NCBI GenBank assembly: GCA_026027325.1
Contig: JAMSLZ010000016.1
Coordinates: 248,001 to 312,000 of the forward strand
Source of the DNA: Actinomucor elegans
Lineage: Eukaryota > Mucoromycota > Mucoromycetes > Mucorales > Mucoraceae
Direction: 5' to 3'
DNA length: 64,000 nt
Shown here: in pieces, positions 24,305 through 38,400 of the stretch
Layout of the letters: every line of letters starts with the position of its first letter
Numbering within the stretch: the stretch's first letter is position 1
Notes under the pieces: generated by a model
Told to the model about the DNA's origin: nothing
Databases searched by the model: none
What the model saw: the letters and a program-made list of their open reading frames with translations, nothing else
Program-made: the position numbers and the translations under genes

Positions 24305-24844
24305 TATCAGCTTCTTTTTTCGCGTTGTTACTGATGCGCTATTGGACATAATCGACGCGTTATTGGCTGAACCTAGTATAGACGCGACCTTTTTCTTTCT
24401 GCTTGAACTATTGTTATTTACATTGATTTTGGTAGTGCTGGTGAGGATAGGAGTAGGAGGTGGAGATCTTAATTCAATGCTTGGCGGTAAGTTGTTGGTG
24501 ATTGTACTGTTACTATCAGGCATAGCTACATAGAATATCCCAGTTTTCAACTGCTGCTGTTGATCAATTGTATACCAACAGCCTTTATCGGATACAAATG
24601 AATAGATCTGATCCATCTTGGGCCCTGTATTTCGAATCACTACCTCTTTCGCTTGAGACATATAAAATACTAAGCGTGAGTTGTTTATGGTTAAAGTGGT
24701 GGCGGCGTTCATCTTTCTTAGCCTTTGCAGTTGTTTCAACGATATATAGTATATAAGCGAGATATTGAATATACAGTTCCCATTTTTGTCGATTTTGGAG
24801 ATTGGAGTAGACAATACTGTACTTTGAGGTATTAAATCGTCCAT
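23141..24844 (-). CDS. Low-complexity protein with C2-like domain, unknown function
   Basis: Intronless frame of 567 residues starting MDDLIPQ. An N-terminal region (about 1-115) with IFNISLIYYISLKQLQRL and VFYMSQAKEVVIRNTG looks like a beta-rich domain. It is followed by Ser/Asn-rich sequence and a poly-Gln run of about 17. A second beta-rich domain (about residues 255-400) contains KYTLYFNIKYANHIQSVL, then DIQDWLDDQRVLPLDYILMD and TIGQAQVPLDGI, ending in VIASVTVRVGL. This layout resembles a C2-type domain, and the strand order recalls the CEP120 C2 region, but the likeness is weak. The C-terminus is Ser/Thr-rich, with repeats of a SRAIAAE-like unit, and ends in long poly-Gln and poly-His runs. 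I infer a scaffold or membrane-associated protein. Its real function is unknown. Confidence 0.65.
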
Positions 24845-25173
24845 ACTGGCAGGTAATTTTAAGTCTAATTCAGTTTCAATCTTTACATTGTTGTTATTCT
24901 TGTTTATAGCATCGTATTTAAAATGTCGACCTTCAAAGTATGAGTGTTTCCCCCTTTATTGTGTTAAGTTATTAAGTATACCTTGTTGTATTGTAACTAA
25001 AATTGCATATTCACAAGTCTTTGTCAGTATTAAAGACATTAAATGTATGTATGTATAATGTATGTGTATGTATATAACAGAAAGGGAAAAAGGTACAAAA
25101 CAATAGCAAAAAAGTTTTATAATCCTCAGGGTTGTTGCACAAGACTGTATAACTGCTAATTTATTATTATATT
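24845..25173. other. Intergenic spacer
   Basis: About 330 bp between two genes on the minus strand. It should hold the promoter of the low-complexity protein gene and the 3' end of importin alpha. Repeated TATGTATGT-type sequence occurs near 25044-25075. Confidence 0.6.
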
Positions 25174-26988
25174 TTAGAACTGAAATCCACCTTGGGGTGC
25201 TTCTTCTTGGTGAAACGCAAACTGACCATTGGTGTCAGGTGCCATTTCAGTGTCTTGAGCATCCTCATCTTCTTCACTAAAGTATTTATCAATAAGTTGA
25301 TAGGACTTTTTGTAGATATCACCATTATCGTGATGTTGTAAAGCATGAATGTATTCTACACCACCGCATTCCTCAATCAGCAAAGCATAGGGATTCAATC
25401 CATCCATGGTATTGACCTTTTCCATATCACCCACTTTCAAGATATTATCTAAACCATCCAAAGCGACCAATATGATCTTGTTATCCATTGAAGTCAAAAT
25501 ATCACACAATGGCTTGATACATCCTTCGTTCACCAAGTATTTAATCTGGTCTGGTTTGTTTAATCCACCCGATGTAGCGTTACAGATAGCCCAACAAGCT
25601 TCTTTTTTCGACTTGAGCTCACCATGCGACAATACTTGAATCAATGGTCCCACTAATCCATGATCGATAATAGCTTGAATTTGAGTCGTATTACCGGCTG
25701 TGATGTTAGATAGAGTCCAACAGGTTTCCTTTCGGATAGTTTCTTTGGGGCTGCTTAGAAGATGCAATAGAGCACCCAAAGCACCACAATTGATGATCAT
25801 TTGTGTTTGCGAATCGTCACCTGTCACAATGTTACCAACCGACCTTAGAGCAGGTGTCTGTACTGTAGTAGCAGGATGACCCAAGAGCTCAACAAGTCGG
25901 CTACATACGTTGGAGTCAATTACGGCTTGAATACGATCATTGGGTCCATCTGATAAATAAGAGATAGCCCAGCACGTATCGATCAATATTTCTTCATCGG
26001 TAGACATGATCAACTTGGATAATACGTTCAAAGCAGGGGCAATCTAGCAAAAGCAAGCTAAGTAACCGTGTGTATTCACATATACAAGATAACTTACCAA
26101 TGGCCAGCTGGGTTGGGGATTCTTACCTCGACAAAAGTTAGACAAGGTCCATGTAGCATTGCGAATCATGGATAGCTTAGAATTGTCTTCGAAAATAGCC
26201 AATAGAGGTGGAAGTGCACCTGTTTCTAATACATAATCACGACACTTGGTGCTATCACCAGCAATATTACCAAGAGCCCAAACAGCCTACAAAAGAATGA
26301 ATAAACTCGTATTACTTTTTATCATCCATCATACCTGCTCTTTCACGTCAATAACAGGACTACTCAATAACTCGATAAAGAAAGGAACAGCACCGGATTT
26401 GATAACTACTTCAGTCTGTTCAGCAGAACCAGAAGCAATGTTTGTCAATGCCCAAGCAGCTTCAAACTACAACAAGTCAGTATATTCCTATATATATATA
26501 TTTATACATCACAAATAGTATCTAACCTGAATTTGACTATCTTCAGATCTTAAAAACTCTACGAATCGAGGAACAACGCCGCATTGAATGACTTCTCTGA
26601 TAGGTGGGTTCTTTTCCTTACTCAACAGCTTTCTAAATTGAGCTGTAGCTTGGAGTTGAGTAGCAGGATCTACACTATACAAGTTTTGAACCATCAAAGG
26701 TAAAGAATCCATGAGCTATAAATTAGTGAGTATGGGCATATAACTAATTGGTGTATATATGTGTATGTATGTACGTACTTGTGCTTCTTGGTTTAACGTG
26801 TCAAGATCATCATCAGAGTCTTCCAAGCTAGTTGTTTCGTTAAAGTTTCTTCTTTTGGCCAAGTTTTCTTCCTTCTTTTGTTTGCGAATTTCGACTTGCA
26901 TGTTTTCACGTCGGCGTCTCACCTCTTCAGGTTTGAAACGACTACGTTCCTTGTACGTGTTTCGACGAAAGTCAGCTTGCTGGTCCAT
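25174..26988 (-). CDS. Importin subunit alpha (karyopherin alpha)
   Basis: Adaptor that binds classical nuclear localisation signals and links cargo to importin beta. Exons on the minus strand are 26988-26779, 26715-26527, 26466-26335, 26286-26098 and 26043-25174, giving 529 residues, the usual length. The N-terminus ([20 protein letters not shown] and further basic residues to about 55) is the importin-beta-binding domain. It is followed by an acidic linker EDSDDDLD and ten armadillo repeats with the conserved Trp/Asn ladder, e.g. [58 protein letters not shown] and [12 protein letters not shown]. The acidic C-terminus EEDEDAQD precedes a Gln/Phe-rich end. Every exon joins in frame within these repeats, so the model is firm. 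The first intron has a repetitive GTACGTACATACAT donor side. Confidence 0.96.
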
Positions 26989-28945
26989 ATTGTTGAAAAG
27001 TAAGGAAGAGAAAGAGATAGAAAGAAAAGAAAAAATTATTGTCTTTTTTTTTTTTACCTTTCGTGCATACATGTTCAATATCCGCTCGAACCAGAGAAGA
27101 GGGTCATGTTATTTTAAGAAACTAGTATAATTCGTCAAGAAATGGCTACTACGATAGTCAGATTTACTCATGTTTATCCATGAGAGCTATCATCACCCAA
27201 TGAATACCCGAACGAGTTTTTATAGAAATTTGATGCTGGATCCCCGGTGCATCGCCATATGGTGCTTTTATATTGGTATTGGAACGATCGGAAATAAAAA
27301 TTCAGACATAACGACTGAGTATTTGGAACTGTTGCTGATTTCGAAACAAGATAGAATAGCGAATTCGTGTATAGATTGAAACTAGGGCGGTGCATCCACG
27401 TATCTACTGAAGAATGTAGTTACAAATATGTAAAAGCCACCGAGAAGAGGATGTATATGCTGATCACAAGTAAGTATTATCGAGATAATCTTACAGTAAT
27501 ATACTGTATTGTTATCACACTTTAGGATATCCTGGTCTACACTTTAATTCATTGAAATATCGCTGTTATGAGCTAAACTGCCGAAAAGGTAGATGGTCTG
27601 TATGGGGTAATCGACATACCATCTGTTTGATGTAATGATTTACCATGCTTTTGGTTTCTATAGGCTTCTCAATTTAAATCTCAGACTTACTATTCTTTAA
27701 CTATAATTTTCGACAAATGGTTCATTTAACAAGTGGAATCGCATACTAATCTAATTTAATTACAAGTCAAAATATCCGTTAAGCCAGCTCAGACTTTTTT
27801 TAGAGCATTTAATAGATGATCAGCCGTTTTTCTTTCAGAAAACGCCGAGGCACATGAAAGGCACAATAAATACGCGTATATCATTACAATTTTACGCGAT
27901 TAAAATTGATCAGTAGTAAATATATGGAAAATAGAAAAATTTGAATAATAAACAAGCTTGGTTTATTAACGAGCTTTTTAAATGTTTTATTTCATTATTA
28001 ACTGGTGCGATTATTGGTTTATATTTTATATTCATACAAGTAAACGAGGTTTGAAAAACCCTTCAAGATCTTTGGTTTGCACTTATATACGACTTTTTTT
28101 TGTATTAAAAAATTACAAATTAATCCATACTGTAAACTTATGATAATTATAAACTATGCCTCAGAAGAGGAAGTGTATACTGTTTAAAAATGTTTGATAA
28201 TTTAAATAGTGGATATTCAACTTGCGATTTAAGGATTTTGATTGGTCCTCAAAAATCATGTTATCAGCTTTGGCTAAGTATCATTCGCCAACGGTAATTA
28301 GAAACAAAAAGTTGTTGTTGACGTCGTTATTCCGTGATTATCATTGGTCATCGGTAATATAATTCGTAAAAATACAAGGAATTCTAAAATTGAGGAAGTC
28401 AAGCGCCCATTATACAGTTGCGATTTAATGCAATAAAAACATCCAGGCGGATACGGATAGCCTTAACACAATGCGTATAAAATACACCTATGCATTAAGT
28501 AATTTAAAGAATAACAGTGTTTTGTTTCAGAATTTGAAGTTATAAATGGTCTCTGTGTAGTTTTATTTTAGAGCTGATAGCTTGGCTTTTTTTAAGTAAC
28601 ATAGAAATATAATACATAAAAATGCCTTAAAGTATAGTAAACAAAACAAACTTAACAACTATATCCTGGAAATCATTCTCACACCCTTTTGGATTCAGTC
28701 AGAACTTTATCAAATTTTAAGCAGAGGATATGCTCTTGAAATTCTCGCCCAGGGCAAAATCGAGGTTTTCGCGTCTCAAACTCCAGCTTCATTGGTCTCA
28801 AATACTAATAACTCTAGTCTCAACCTCAAGTGGGGGGCACTACTGATGGTTGAACTGCCGACCATTTGGGAGTAAAATCGTTTCAGACTTTCACAGTTTC
28901 TCTTTTCTTATTTCACGTTAGCATACCCTTTTTTTTCTTTATATA
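26989..28945. other. Intergenic region between divergent genes
   Basis: About 2 kb between importin alpha and the V-ATPase subunit gene. AT-rich, with several short T and A tracts; the last 60 bp before the start are pyrimidine-rich. Two related stretches near 28275 and 28340 share a CATC-GTAATTA/GTAATAT pattern. I see no gene. Confidence 0.65.
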
Positions 28946-29714
28946 ATGGCAGGTTATAGTCTTGGACCTTATTCGTATTGGGCAGGTCTTGTTACATCTC
29001 TTTTGACCATTGTTGGTCTTTATATGCTTTTCACGGGATCGGGTGAGCAGTTTAATGTTGGTAAATTACTTCAAGAAACATCTCCATTTGCGTGGGCTTT
29101 AACAGGTATGGGTCTTTGTATTGGTCTTTCTGTTACTGGTGCTGCTTGGTAATCAATATTAAACGCGACATTTTAAATGCATTACTCACACTTATATAGG
29201 GGTATCTTCATCACAGGTTCTGCATTGTTGGGTGGTGCTGTCAAAACACCTCGTATTCAATCTAGAAACTTGATTTCCATTATTTTCTGTGAAGTTGTAG
29301 CCATTTACGGTGTCATTATGGCCATTGTTTATTCTGCCAAGTTGACTGATGTTCCTCCCGAGAATTTATACTCTACCTCCAATTATTTTACAGGTACGCG
29401 TATCATTCAAGGACGACACGCTGAAACTAACATAATTATAGGCCATGCTATCTTTTGGGGTGGTTTGACGGTAGGTGTATGTAACTTGTTGTGTGGCCTT
29501 TCCGTTGGTGTTACTGGATCCAGTGCTGCTTTAGCTGATGCTCAAAACCCTGAACTCTTTGTTAAAGTATTGGTAGTCGAGATTTTCGGCTCTGTTCTTG
29601 GTCTTTTCGGTCTTATCGTTGGTTTATTAACCGTAAGCTCTTGATATTTGTTATGTATAATACAAACACTAATGTATGATTTTATAGACTGGTAAAGCTG
29701 CTGATTTTCATTAA
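28946..29714 (+). CDS. V-type proton ATPase proteolipid subunit c''
   Basis: Membrane rotor subunit of the V0 sector, which carries protons into vacuoles and other acidic compartments. Exons are 28946-29148, 29200-29393, 29442-29632 and 29688-29714, giving 204 residues, the usual size for the c'' (Vma16) type. Five hydrophobic spans are visible: [34 protein letters not shown], the [17 protein letters not shown] span with the essential Glu of the proton path, the [18 protein letters not shown] span, and [18 protein letters not shown], which carries a second Glu. The loop [12 protein letters not shown] is a family signature. The N-terminal extra span separates c'' from subunits c and c'. All three introns are 48-55 nt. 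The last exon encodes only nine codons including the stop (TGKAADFH). Confidence 0.95.
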
Positions 29715-30186
29715 GCTTATTGCAAACGTGTGTGTGTCTCTACAATAAAACTATATATCTATCTATATGTTACAGAGTACGAATGAAGATCAAACAGTTT
29801 AAAGTCCGTGTTTGTTTCATGTCCCTTATTTCGAGCATTGCAAGTTATATAAAACACATATCTTCGTTTTGATACATGCCATTCTGTGTGATTTGACGCG
29901 TCATTCAACACGGTACACTCCTCACTGTGGCTGTATATATACATTATAGATTTACAAGGCTAATGAAACGTGTTCCCCTTTGTTCATTGGTACTCCTGCT
30001 AGTACTTTTGCTTGGGCAAAACCATTTAAAATCGGTCAAACAAGTGATGTACATCCTGTTATGTTCATTTAGACGTCACGGTTCATATTCTTACCTGTTT
30101 TAGTGCTTTGCATAAGAATCGATTTAAACAAATCCCCTTGTTTTTTTTCCTTTTTTTTCTTTCTCTTTTATCTCTTTTTCTTTACA
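29715..30186. other. Intergenic region upstream of the Pumilio gene
   Basis: About 470 bp. It ends in a long pyrimidine-rich tract (about 30131-30183) directly before the start codon. Similar tracts precede several other genes in this window. Nothing else was recognised. Confidence 0.65.
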
Positions 30187-32835
30187 ATGGACCATCTATC
30201 CAAAGAACAAGATTATGAAGATTGCCTTTTGAGAGACACGCAGCCATCTGAACAGCAACAGCAAGCACTACTACACGCTTACAATATGACAGATCAAGAC
30301 ATGATTGATGAGCAAATAGCTACTATCAATAGTTTAACTATATCTGATCAACAGCAGCAGCCGCATCCATTGTTGGACACGTAAGTAAAGGGGATAATAA
30401 GGGCAAAAACACGAGTACTAGGAGCTGATATGTCAAATTAAAACCTTTATGTTAGGAGGCCTACTGCTAAGTCATTTCACAGTATATTCACTGATAATAC
30501 GGCATTCACACCTCAATCAACAGACAGACACTTGTTTCGTAATCATTCATTCTGTAGGCACTAATAATATAAGGGGGGGTTTGGTGAACTAATATACATA
30601 CATAGCAATCCAACAAGATTATCCTTCTGAAGCACCGACAAAAAATGCCTTTATGCAATATAATCAACAAGACGGTCATCATCAGCTAGCTCGACGCGAA
30701 AGCTACCCCAATCTTGTAAGTGTTCAAATGGTTTTTGTAGGTCATTTGTATTCATTTTAATTGATAGAGTACCTCGTATTTGGCTAGTAGTCATAGTAAT
30801 CACTATACTGAATGGCCACAAACAGTAGTAGAACAGCAGCATCCGCTAGCCAATGGGAACAGCAGGTTTTTAATGCACTCAACTCAAGAACAGCAGCAGC
30901 AAGTACCTTACCGCAAGTTTTCAATGGATGTACCTCCGTCTTTTGTGTCCAAACGCTTAGATATTCTGGACAAACGGTTGACGCCATCCTATTCAAACCC
31001 GGATCTTTCATCTGCACGTCGTATGGGTAGTCTAGATGCAGGCATACGCTTTCGTCGCTATGACTTTGATGATTTCATGGATCATCCTCAATTCCCCTCC
31101 TCTTCTTCCTCTTCATCTTCAAGCATGCGTCCTCCTTGTCTGTTTCAACAAGGGTTGCATCCCCTTCCTGCTCCTCTCCCTCCTCCTGCTGCTGCTCCTA
31201 GTAATCATACCATGAATCCATTGTTGGTGACACATTTGATGCGTCAAATGCAACCCAGCCGTCCTCCATCACCTACCGCTAGTCGAAAGAATTCGCAAAG
31301 TCAATTACGTAGAACCAGTTCTGCAACCACCATCACTACGTCTTCAGCAGCAGTCATGTCTATCACTACGCCATCAACCAACTCAACAGAACAAGATCGA
31401 TTTGCCATGATTCGCTTGGAAGATGTAGTGGATGAAATATATGCACTGTGTAAAGACCAATATGGATGTAGATTCTTTCAAAAAAAACTAGAGGAACAGA
31501 AACCAGACCAAAGAGATATTATATTTGTTCAAATTTATCCTCACTTTGTAGAACTTATGACAGGTATATTGGTGTTTTGCTTTTTTGCTATAGGATACTG
31601 ATTTATCATGAATATAGATCCCTTTGGTAACTATCTTTGCCAAAAACTAATGGAATACTGCACTGATGCGCAGAGAACCATGATTGTTGAACAAGTCTCG
31701 ACTGCCATCATCTCCATCTCTTTAAATATGCACGGAACACGAGCAGTGCAGAGAATGATTGAGTTTTTGAATCTTCCTGAGCAGGTAAACAAATTCATAT
31801 AAGCCCATGGTAGCTTTGATTAACACTGCTGAATAGATCGGCAAGACTATTGAAGCTCTATCACCCAATGTTGTGACATTGATCAAGGACATTAATGGTA
31901 ATCATGTCATTCAAAAGTGCTTGCAGCGGCTTTCGTTTACAGATAAGCAGTTTGTTTATGACGCTGTAAGCGCTAGTTGTGTTGAGGTGGCTACGCACCG
32001 TCATGGATGTTGCGTATTACAGCGTTGTATCGACTTCTCTGCTGAAAACCAAAAGGTGGGTATCACGCGCGAGGTTCAACTTAGAGAAAGACTGACGCGT
32101 TGAAATAGAAACAATTGGTCAATGAGATCATCAGAAATGCACTGACTTTGGTACAAGACCCCTATGGCAATTACGTAGTGCAGTATGTATTAGAGCTTGG
32201 TGACGCTCAATTTTCGGATCAATTGATTAGACAGTTTATTGGTCATATTGGTGGCTTGTCTGTTCAAAAGTATAGTTCTAATGTCATGGAAAAGGTAAAA
32301 ACAAGACGTTTTATGACTCAAAAAACATAGACTCAATTATTGATAGTGTATTCGCGTTGCTGAAGAAGGTACGCGTCGTCATTTGATAGAGGAGATGATC
32401 AATCGACCTCAATTAGAGAAGCTCTTAAAGGACTCATACGCCAACTATGTGGTTCAAACTGCTTTAGACTTTGCAGACGAGAATCAGCATCAAAAGGTAT
32501 GTTTCTCAGGGGCAATAGCTTCGTTTATGCTAACATTATCTTTATAGCTGGGTGATTGCATTCGTCCCCTATTACCTGCTATACGTAATACGTCTTACTG
32601 TAAGCGTATTCAAGGAAAACTCAATAGAGAACCTTCTAGACAGCAACACACATCTTATCAACAACAGCAGCAGCCATCATTCTTTCAACCGCCATCCTTT
32701 ACCTATAATAACGTTGGCACTAATAATCAAATACATCCATTAATGAGCAATAATGATAGTATGAACTTTGCTGCTGCAGCCAACTCTCCTCTTTATCATC
32801 AACATACTTTTTCTACTACTTTTCCTAATCCCTAA
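30187..32835 (+). CDS. Pumilio/PUF-family RNA-binding protein
   Basis: Sequence-specific binder of mRNA 3' untranslated regions that lowers translation or stability of targets. Nine exons: 30187-30380, 30456-30553, 30606-30715, 30768-31563, 31618-31784, 31837-32055, 32109-32294, 32347-32496 and 32548-32835, giving 735 residues. The N-terminal half is Gln/Ser/Pro-rich and disordered. From about residue 430 come PUF repeats with typical RNA-contact helices: DQYGCRFFQKKLEE, DPFGNYLCQKLME, NMHGTRAVQRMIE, DINGNHVIQKCLQ, HRHGCCVLQRCID, DPYGNYVVQYVLE, QKYSSNVMEK and DSYANYVVQTALD, making eight. Helix residues such as N-Y-Q and N-H-Q read bases by the known PUF code, so a UGUA-type target is likely. 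Introns of 49-75 nt cut mostly between repeats. The last exon adds a Gln/Asn-rich tail. Confidence 0.94.
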
Positions 32836-35465
32836 CTCAAGTTCACTTGTCTTTTATTTTATTTTTTATTTTTTTGTAACATTCCCTCCTAATTACTATA
32901 GTAGAGCTTAGGATTGTATTTACACACACACACACACAAGCACAATTTATTCCAGTTAATTATTTATCAATAAAACTCATATGTTTTGCATACAGTTAAA
33001 TAGGGTTAGACCATTACCAAGAACTAATGTAATCCCGTTATATATGGTCTCATTGAATAATGTATGTATATTGAACGCTCGGTTTGTCTTTAATATCAAG
33101 TGCATCATGCAAGAAACAATTAATGCTTTATGCAGCTACACTACTGTAGTGACGATTAGATGATGAGCTTAGAAGATTGTGGGCTCTAGTAAGCTGCTAT
33201 TTTATGTGCGTTTTCAAGGGTCAATTCGTCCTTTGGTTCATATATAAACGGGATTTACTGAACTTCAAATTGCGCTGCCTGTAATAGACTCCGACTACGC
33301 AAACGACTTGCGCAGTATAAGTCAATCATTTCTGGCATATTCGATGCGTAGCAACTAGAAAGCCTAACTTATTAACTACATATTATGAATAACCCGCGAC
33401 ACTTAGAAAAAGTATAAATATCCTTCAAATTTTTTTATGAATAAAGAATTAGCTTATTATACAGAAACATAATTACTTGAACAATTAATCGATTACCTAA
33501 TCGGACCTCAGATATTACATTGCCGATCTATCATGCAACTATTTTATTGGCCAATTGCAGTTGAACGCGAGATCTATTATAATAGTCCGGTCGACAAAAA
33601 TCAATAGCGCAGACGAGTCTCCCCTAAAAAAATCAATAACCATTCAAGTTCAAGTTTTAAAAACTGAGACTCGTGCGCGCTTAAATGGTCTCATTTACAA
33701 GTATTTTCATAATCGTAGCTAATAGAACAAAATTATAGTAAGAGATTCCGATCATATAAGGTTTTGGCTTCTGAGATGACTTTTTTTTTTCTATTTCTTA
33801 TGTAGCCCGTGCCATTCGAAAGGGAATTAAATTGTTTATTATATATATTGACTTGAAAAATGGAAGCTTGAGCTCAAGCCGTTCTATAAATTGCAGCTAT
33901 TGAGCCCCAAAATTAACACGTCAGTTCCTTGATTCCATTGGCTGACATTGATTGAGTAGAAAGACCTTGGACGTTCCTTGAAATTATACGTTCCTCAATA
34001 TCTCTACAATATACTAACACGATGCTTTAAGAATAAGGATATCTATAGTACGGATTACTTTCTATTCTATTAATGCATTCGCATGGTTATGTCATACAAG
34101 ATGGAAGTGATAGATAGCTTCAACAATAAAATACTTGTTCTTTTCGTGAAATATCTTGTATACTATTTGCTTATAAAACATATATCATTATAAAGGAAAC
34201 ATAATTTCTTACTAATTATATTAGACTAATGAAATGTAAAAACGAATTTGGTTTCTCTACATGGCGATTCTATTATTTCGCAATTTTTGCATCTACAACT
34301 GAATTAATACTAATTGATGATATATTGTCTCTATTGATTTGCGTCAAGCGAATAAGATAATTGCAATGGGCACAATTAACGCTTCAACAATAAGCTAAAT
34401 ATTTAGAAGCAATGAAGCACTTTTTGATGAAGGCATGGTAATAACTATACACTTAACAATGAAACTTCAGATAGTTCCGATGAAGAATAAAAAGGGCTTT
34501 TTATCTTGTAGTGCACTTTTTTTCATAAAATTTACATTTTTCAAATAAAAATATAATTCTCTACAAGATATGCATAGACTCAGAATTATGCTTGTCTTCC
34601 TTGAAATACAGTTTCAATTGATCTCAACCAAATGTAGCATCTGACTAATACTCCATCCTCAGGTCGAGTTGCTATATCTTGTAATTCATTAGATCTGCGC
34701 CAATGTTTCCTTTATGTAAAAAGCTTTGTTTGCAATATTGAATAATGCAACATTTACTGTTTGAAATGATTGTTTCGTTCACCTAATGAAGGAACTTTCC
34801 ACGTTCCGTACGCTTAATTGAGAGAGGGTTGTGTATCGATGAATGAATTTGACCGAGAATTAGTTTATACATATTGGAGCACGCGTCTCCAAGAATAGAA
34901 CTGCGCAGATCGTACTAAATGGTGGGGCGTTTGGCTTCAGGCCACAATGTATCACTTGACCTTCTCTTTCGTCGCTTTGCAAACACAGTCCTAATATATC
35001 AGTCAGGGATAAAAAAACAAACATCATCGTCTATTTACGTACTCTTTATCAATTGGGGAAATTATAGAGAAGGTATGCAACAGAAAAGAGAAAAAACTCA
35101 TTAGTTGTTCTAGCAATATACCATGATGTAAATAGGATTTGTTTTAAATACTGTAATTAATGAAGGGCTGTCTTTTGAATAAAATGGATTTCATTGGTTT
35201 ACACCAAACAAGAGAAACAGGATTTTGGCATTGCAGTAGATCAAGATACACGCGGGCAATAACAACAGGAGTTTAAACATTTACACCAATCATCGATGCT
35301 AAAGTGAAAAGTTAGTGACGTCCTACTGTCCACCTATCAGAATGAAATCTGATTCCCTTTTGCGGCTGCATACATCAGTAGATAGAAAGAACGTTTCGTT
35401 TTCTTTTCCTTATTTTTTTATAGACTAAAACTATACAGTTTTGATATATATATATACATATATAC
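32836..35465. other. Intergenic region, no gene recognised
   Basis: About 2.6 kb of AT-rich DNA. It includes a short CA repeat near 32922-32937 just after the Pumilio gene and a TATATATATA tract directly before the HECT gene start (about 35443-35464). No protein family or RNA gene is supported. Confidence 0.65.
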
Positions 35466-38400
35466 ATGTCCACTTACATAGACTCGCGGACAAACCCGTC
35501 AAACTCCAACTCATTTTTGTATCAAAGTTTACCACCTTCTTCACCTGTTGCAAGCAACAATAGCAGTGCACAAATACAACAGCAGCAAACGCAGCAGCAA
35601 CAGCAACAGCAACAGCAGCAACACCAACAACAACACTCGGATATAGAAGATAGTATCTATTTTACCAATGATCATGGAATAGCTGTAGACTATCTAGTAT
35701 CCCCTAAGCCATCGACCAGTCGAGTTCTTCAATCCAATAACTCTGATAGTCTTTTATTAGTCGAGAATAGCAGTAATAACAGCAGTGCCAACACTGCTAA
35801 TAAGCGCAGAACCTCGGCTTGTTCCAACTCGAGTACAACTTCCACTAATTCGCTCACTTTGAAACCAATGAAACTCGCTAACGATATCAATAATAGCAAA
35901 GATCATAAACTTATAAGGGACTCTTTCCAGTTAAAACCAGCTGCAACTACTGCTACTAGTAGTAATAACAATAGTTCAAATACAACTGGTACAACTAATA
36001 TAACTACACCATCATCACCTCCTTCATTAGCCATCACGCCAAAATCTACATTACGCTATTCACAACGAAAAAGTAACAAGTCGTATAAACGCGAAAAGCT
36101 CAAGGAAGCCAAGAACGAGTATGAAGAACGTATGGAAGAGTATTTTCGTCAACTGACCGTAGGCTGCCAGCAAAAAGACTGCCGCAACAAGTTTTGTGCT
36201 TCTGGTAGAGTGAATTACTGTAAAAGGCAGTTTTTTTCGTTTATAGTTTCACTTATACATTAGTTTATAGGTGGTATTATGAGTTTGCAGCCTCAAGCTG
36301 CGTTGATCATGTCGATCCAACTTGCTTCTATGCCTGGCTCTAGTAGATTATGTAATATTCTTCATAAAAACAGCAATCAAACAGATGAGCAGCAACAACA
36401 GCAACAGCAGCAACAGCGAAAGACTTCTACTGTACATACTGTTACATATACCCAGGAACAGTCAAAGCCGTTTTTACAATCTTTGTTTACCTCTTCCCCT
36501 TTTTCTGGGTTACTGCAGCATCAGCAGCAGCAACAACAGCAGCAGGATGGTTCCAATACAAATATGAAAGGATCTTGTTCCAAAATAGCTCGATCGCGCC
36601 ATGTTCCGGTTGCTAATGTATCAAATGCAAATCATAAGTCTCATTGGAGTACTAATTTCTGGAAGATATTTAATCATCTTAGTAGAAATACTAACGATGA
36701 ATACGATGCATACGAAGATGATGGTGATGAAGATGTTGATGAATCCAGTAGACCAGATCATAGTCGAAAGCATACGGTTAAAGCAGCATATAATGGCCAT
36801 AACAGTGATGACAGCTATTATCAAATAGATCATGATGGCTCAGACTCTTCTATTAACGATGATAGCTGCAGCAGTAGTCAATCTGGAGGGATGCTTCTTG
36901 CTATTCCGCCTGTTTCAGTTAACTTAGACCTAGCAGTAGAACATTTGCATCGAGCCATTGTTACCCAATCTACATCTGAAGAAAAGATGGATAAATGGTG
37001 CCGTTCTGTGTTTCAAAGTTGGGAAGGTGTCGGCAATAGTTTTCTCTGTACATCGACTGGATTTTCTTTACTACCTTTGCCTCAGAACATTGTCTACATC
37101 AATCTAGAGGAATTGACTCGATTTTATCAACTGGTGATACATCAAGAAAAGCATATCCGTAAACCTGTCAGCAATGATAAGAGGCCTAAAAACCCCCGTC
37201 AAATTCGTATAATGGAAGCTATTTCAGATAGTTTTGAAACTTTGCTTGATCGTATGGCTTTGAACGTTGAATCTCTGACTGAAATTGAAGTAATGGAAGA
37301 AGCGGAGTCTTTTCATATTAGAATGATGATCGAGTGGAGTCGATCCATGATGGCAGTGATTCAGTGGATCATTTGCTGCAAGGAAAAGAAGCATAAAGAA
37401 GAACAAGATGGATTAGCCGCTTTGGTGGCAAAACTAGATGATATTTCCACTAGTCAAAAAAGAGCAGCTTCCATTGCATCGACAAGTCAGATCATTTTGA
37501 CTCAAAAACTAATTCAAGTACTGAGTAAGATTGCTCAGAAAAACAAGTCAATTATAAGAAAGATCATGCATAATATGCTTTCAAGGTACGATCTTGGTTA
37601 GACATGTATAGCATTTCTATTGACTTTTTGTTATAGCTTGGGCCCTGCTCGAATGGAATATATCATTCAAGATCTACATCAATACCTATTGGATCATTTC
37701 CATACTGGCCCTTATAAGCACGGTCTAGACGATACAGTGATCATGACCTTGAAATGTTTGGAGCTTATCTGTAAGAAAAATCATAAAAAAAAAGACGTGC
37801 AAAGTAATATTGATCGGTTTCTATTTAGACCAAAGCAATATGAAGATACCCAGTGCGCCTGTTCTTTCGCCTAGTGCATTTTACAGTCCAGAGATTTGCA
37901 AAAAACTCAATGTTAAGAATGAGTATCGTATCTGGAAACGCGTTTTACTTTATGGTGAAGGTAGACACTCGACCTTGATCAATCGCCAAGGTGAAACAGA
38001 GCACCAACGCCGATCTCGTCTCTTTATGACCACCACTTCTACTTCAACTCTTTTACCTTATCCCTTTGAAAATGAATATCAATTCTCGTGGTTCAGTTAT
38101 CCCTTTTTGCTTCCGCCTGCCATGAAGCGCAAGATAGTATTAATGGATGCCATGTCCCAAATGTCTTTGGAATATGAAGACGCTTGTGTCAATCATACAC
38201 TGGTAGTTCACGCTCAAAAGCTCTTGTCTGAAGCACCTCGTATGCTCAAAAACCTTGAAACTAATTTACGTAGTGCTACCTGTCCCTATCTTTTGCTTGA
38301 AATCCGCCGTGAACACTTTATCATGGATACTTTGAACCAAATGTCATGTAAATGGAGCGATCTCAAGAAACCACTTAAAGTCAAATTCATCCAAGGCGGT

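Noticed and set aside
24153..24533. Open frame encoding poly-Cys
   Set aside because: Antisense reading of the poly-Gln tract of the C2-like protein gene.
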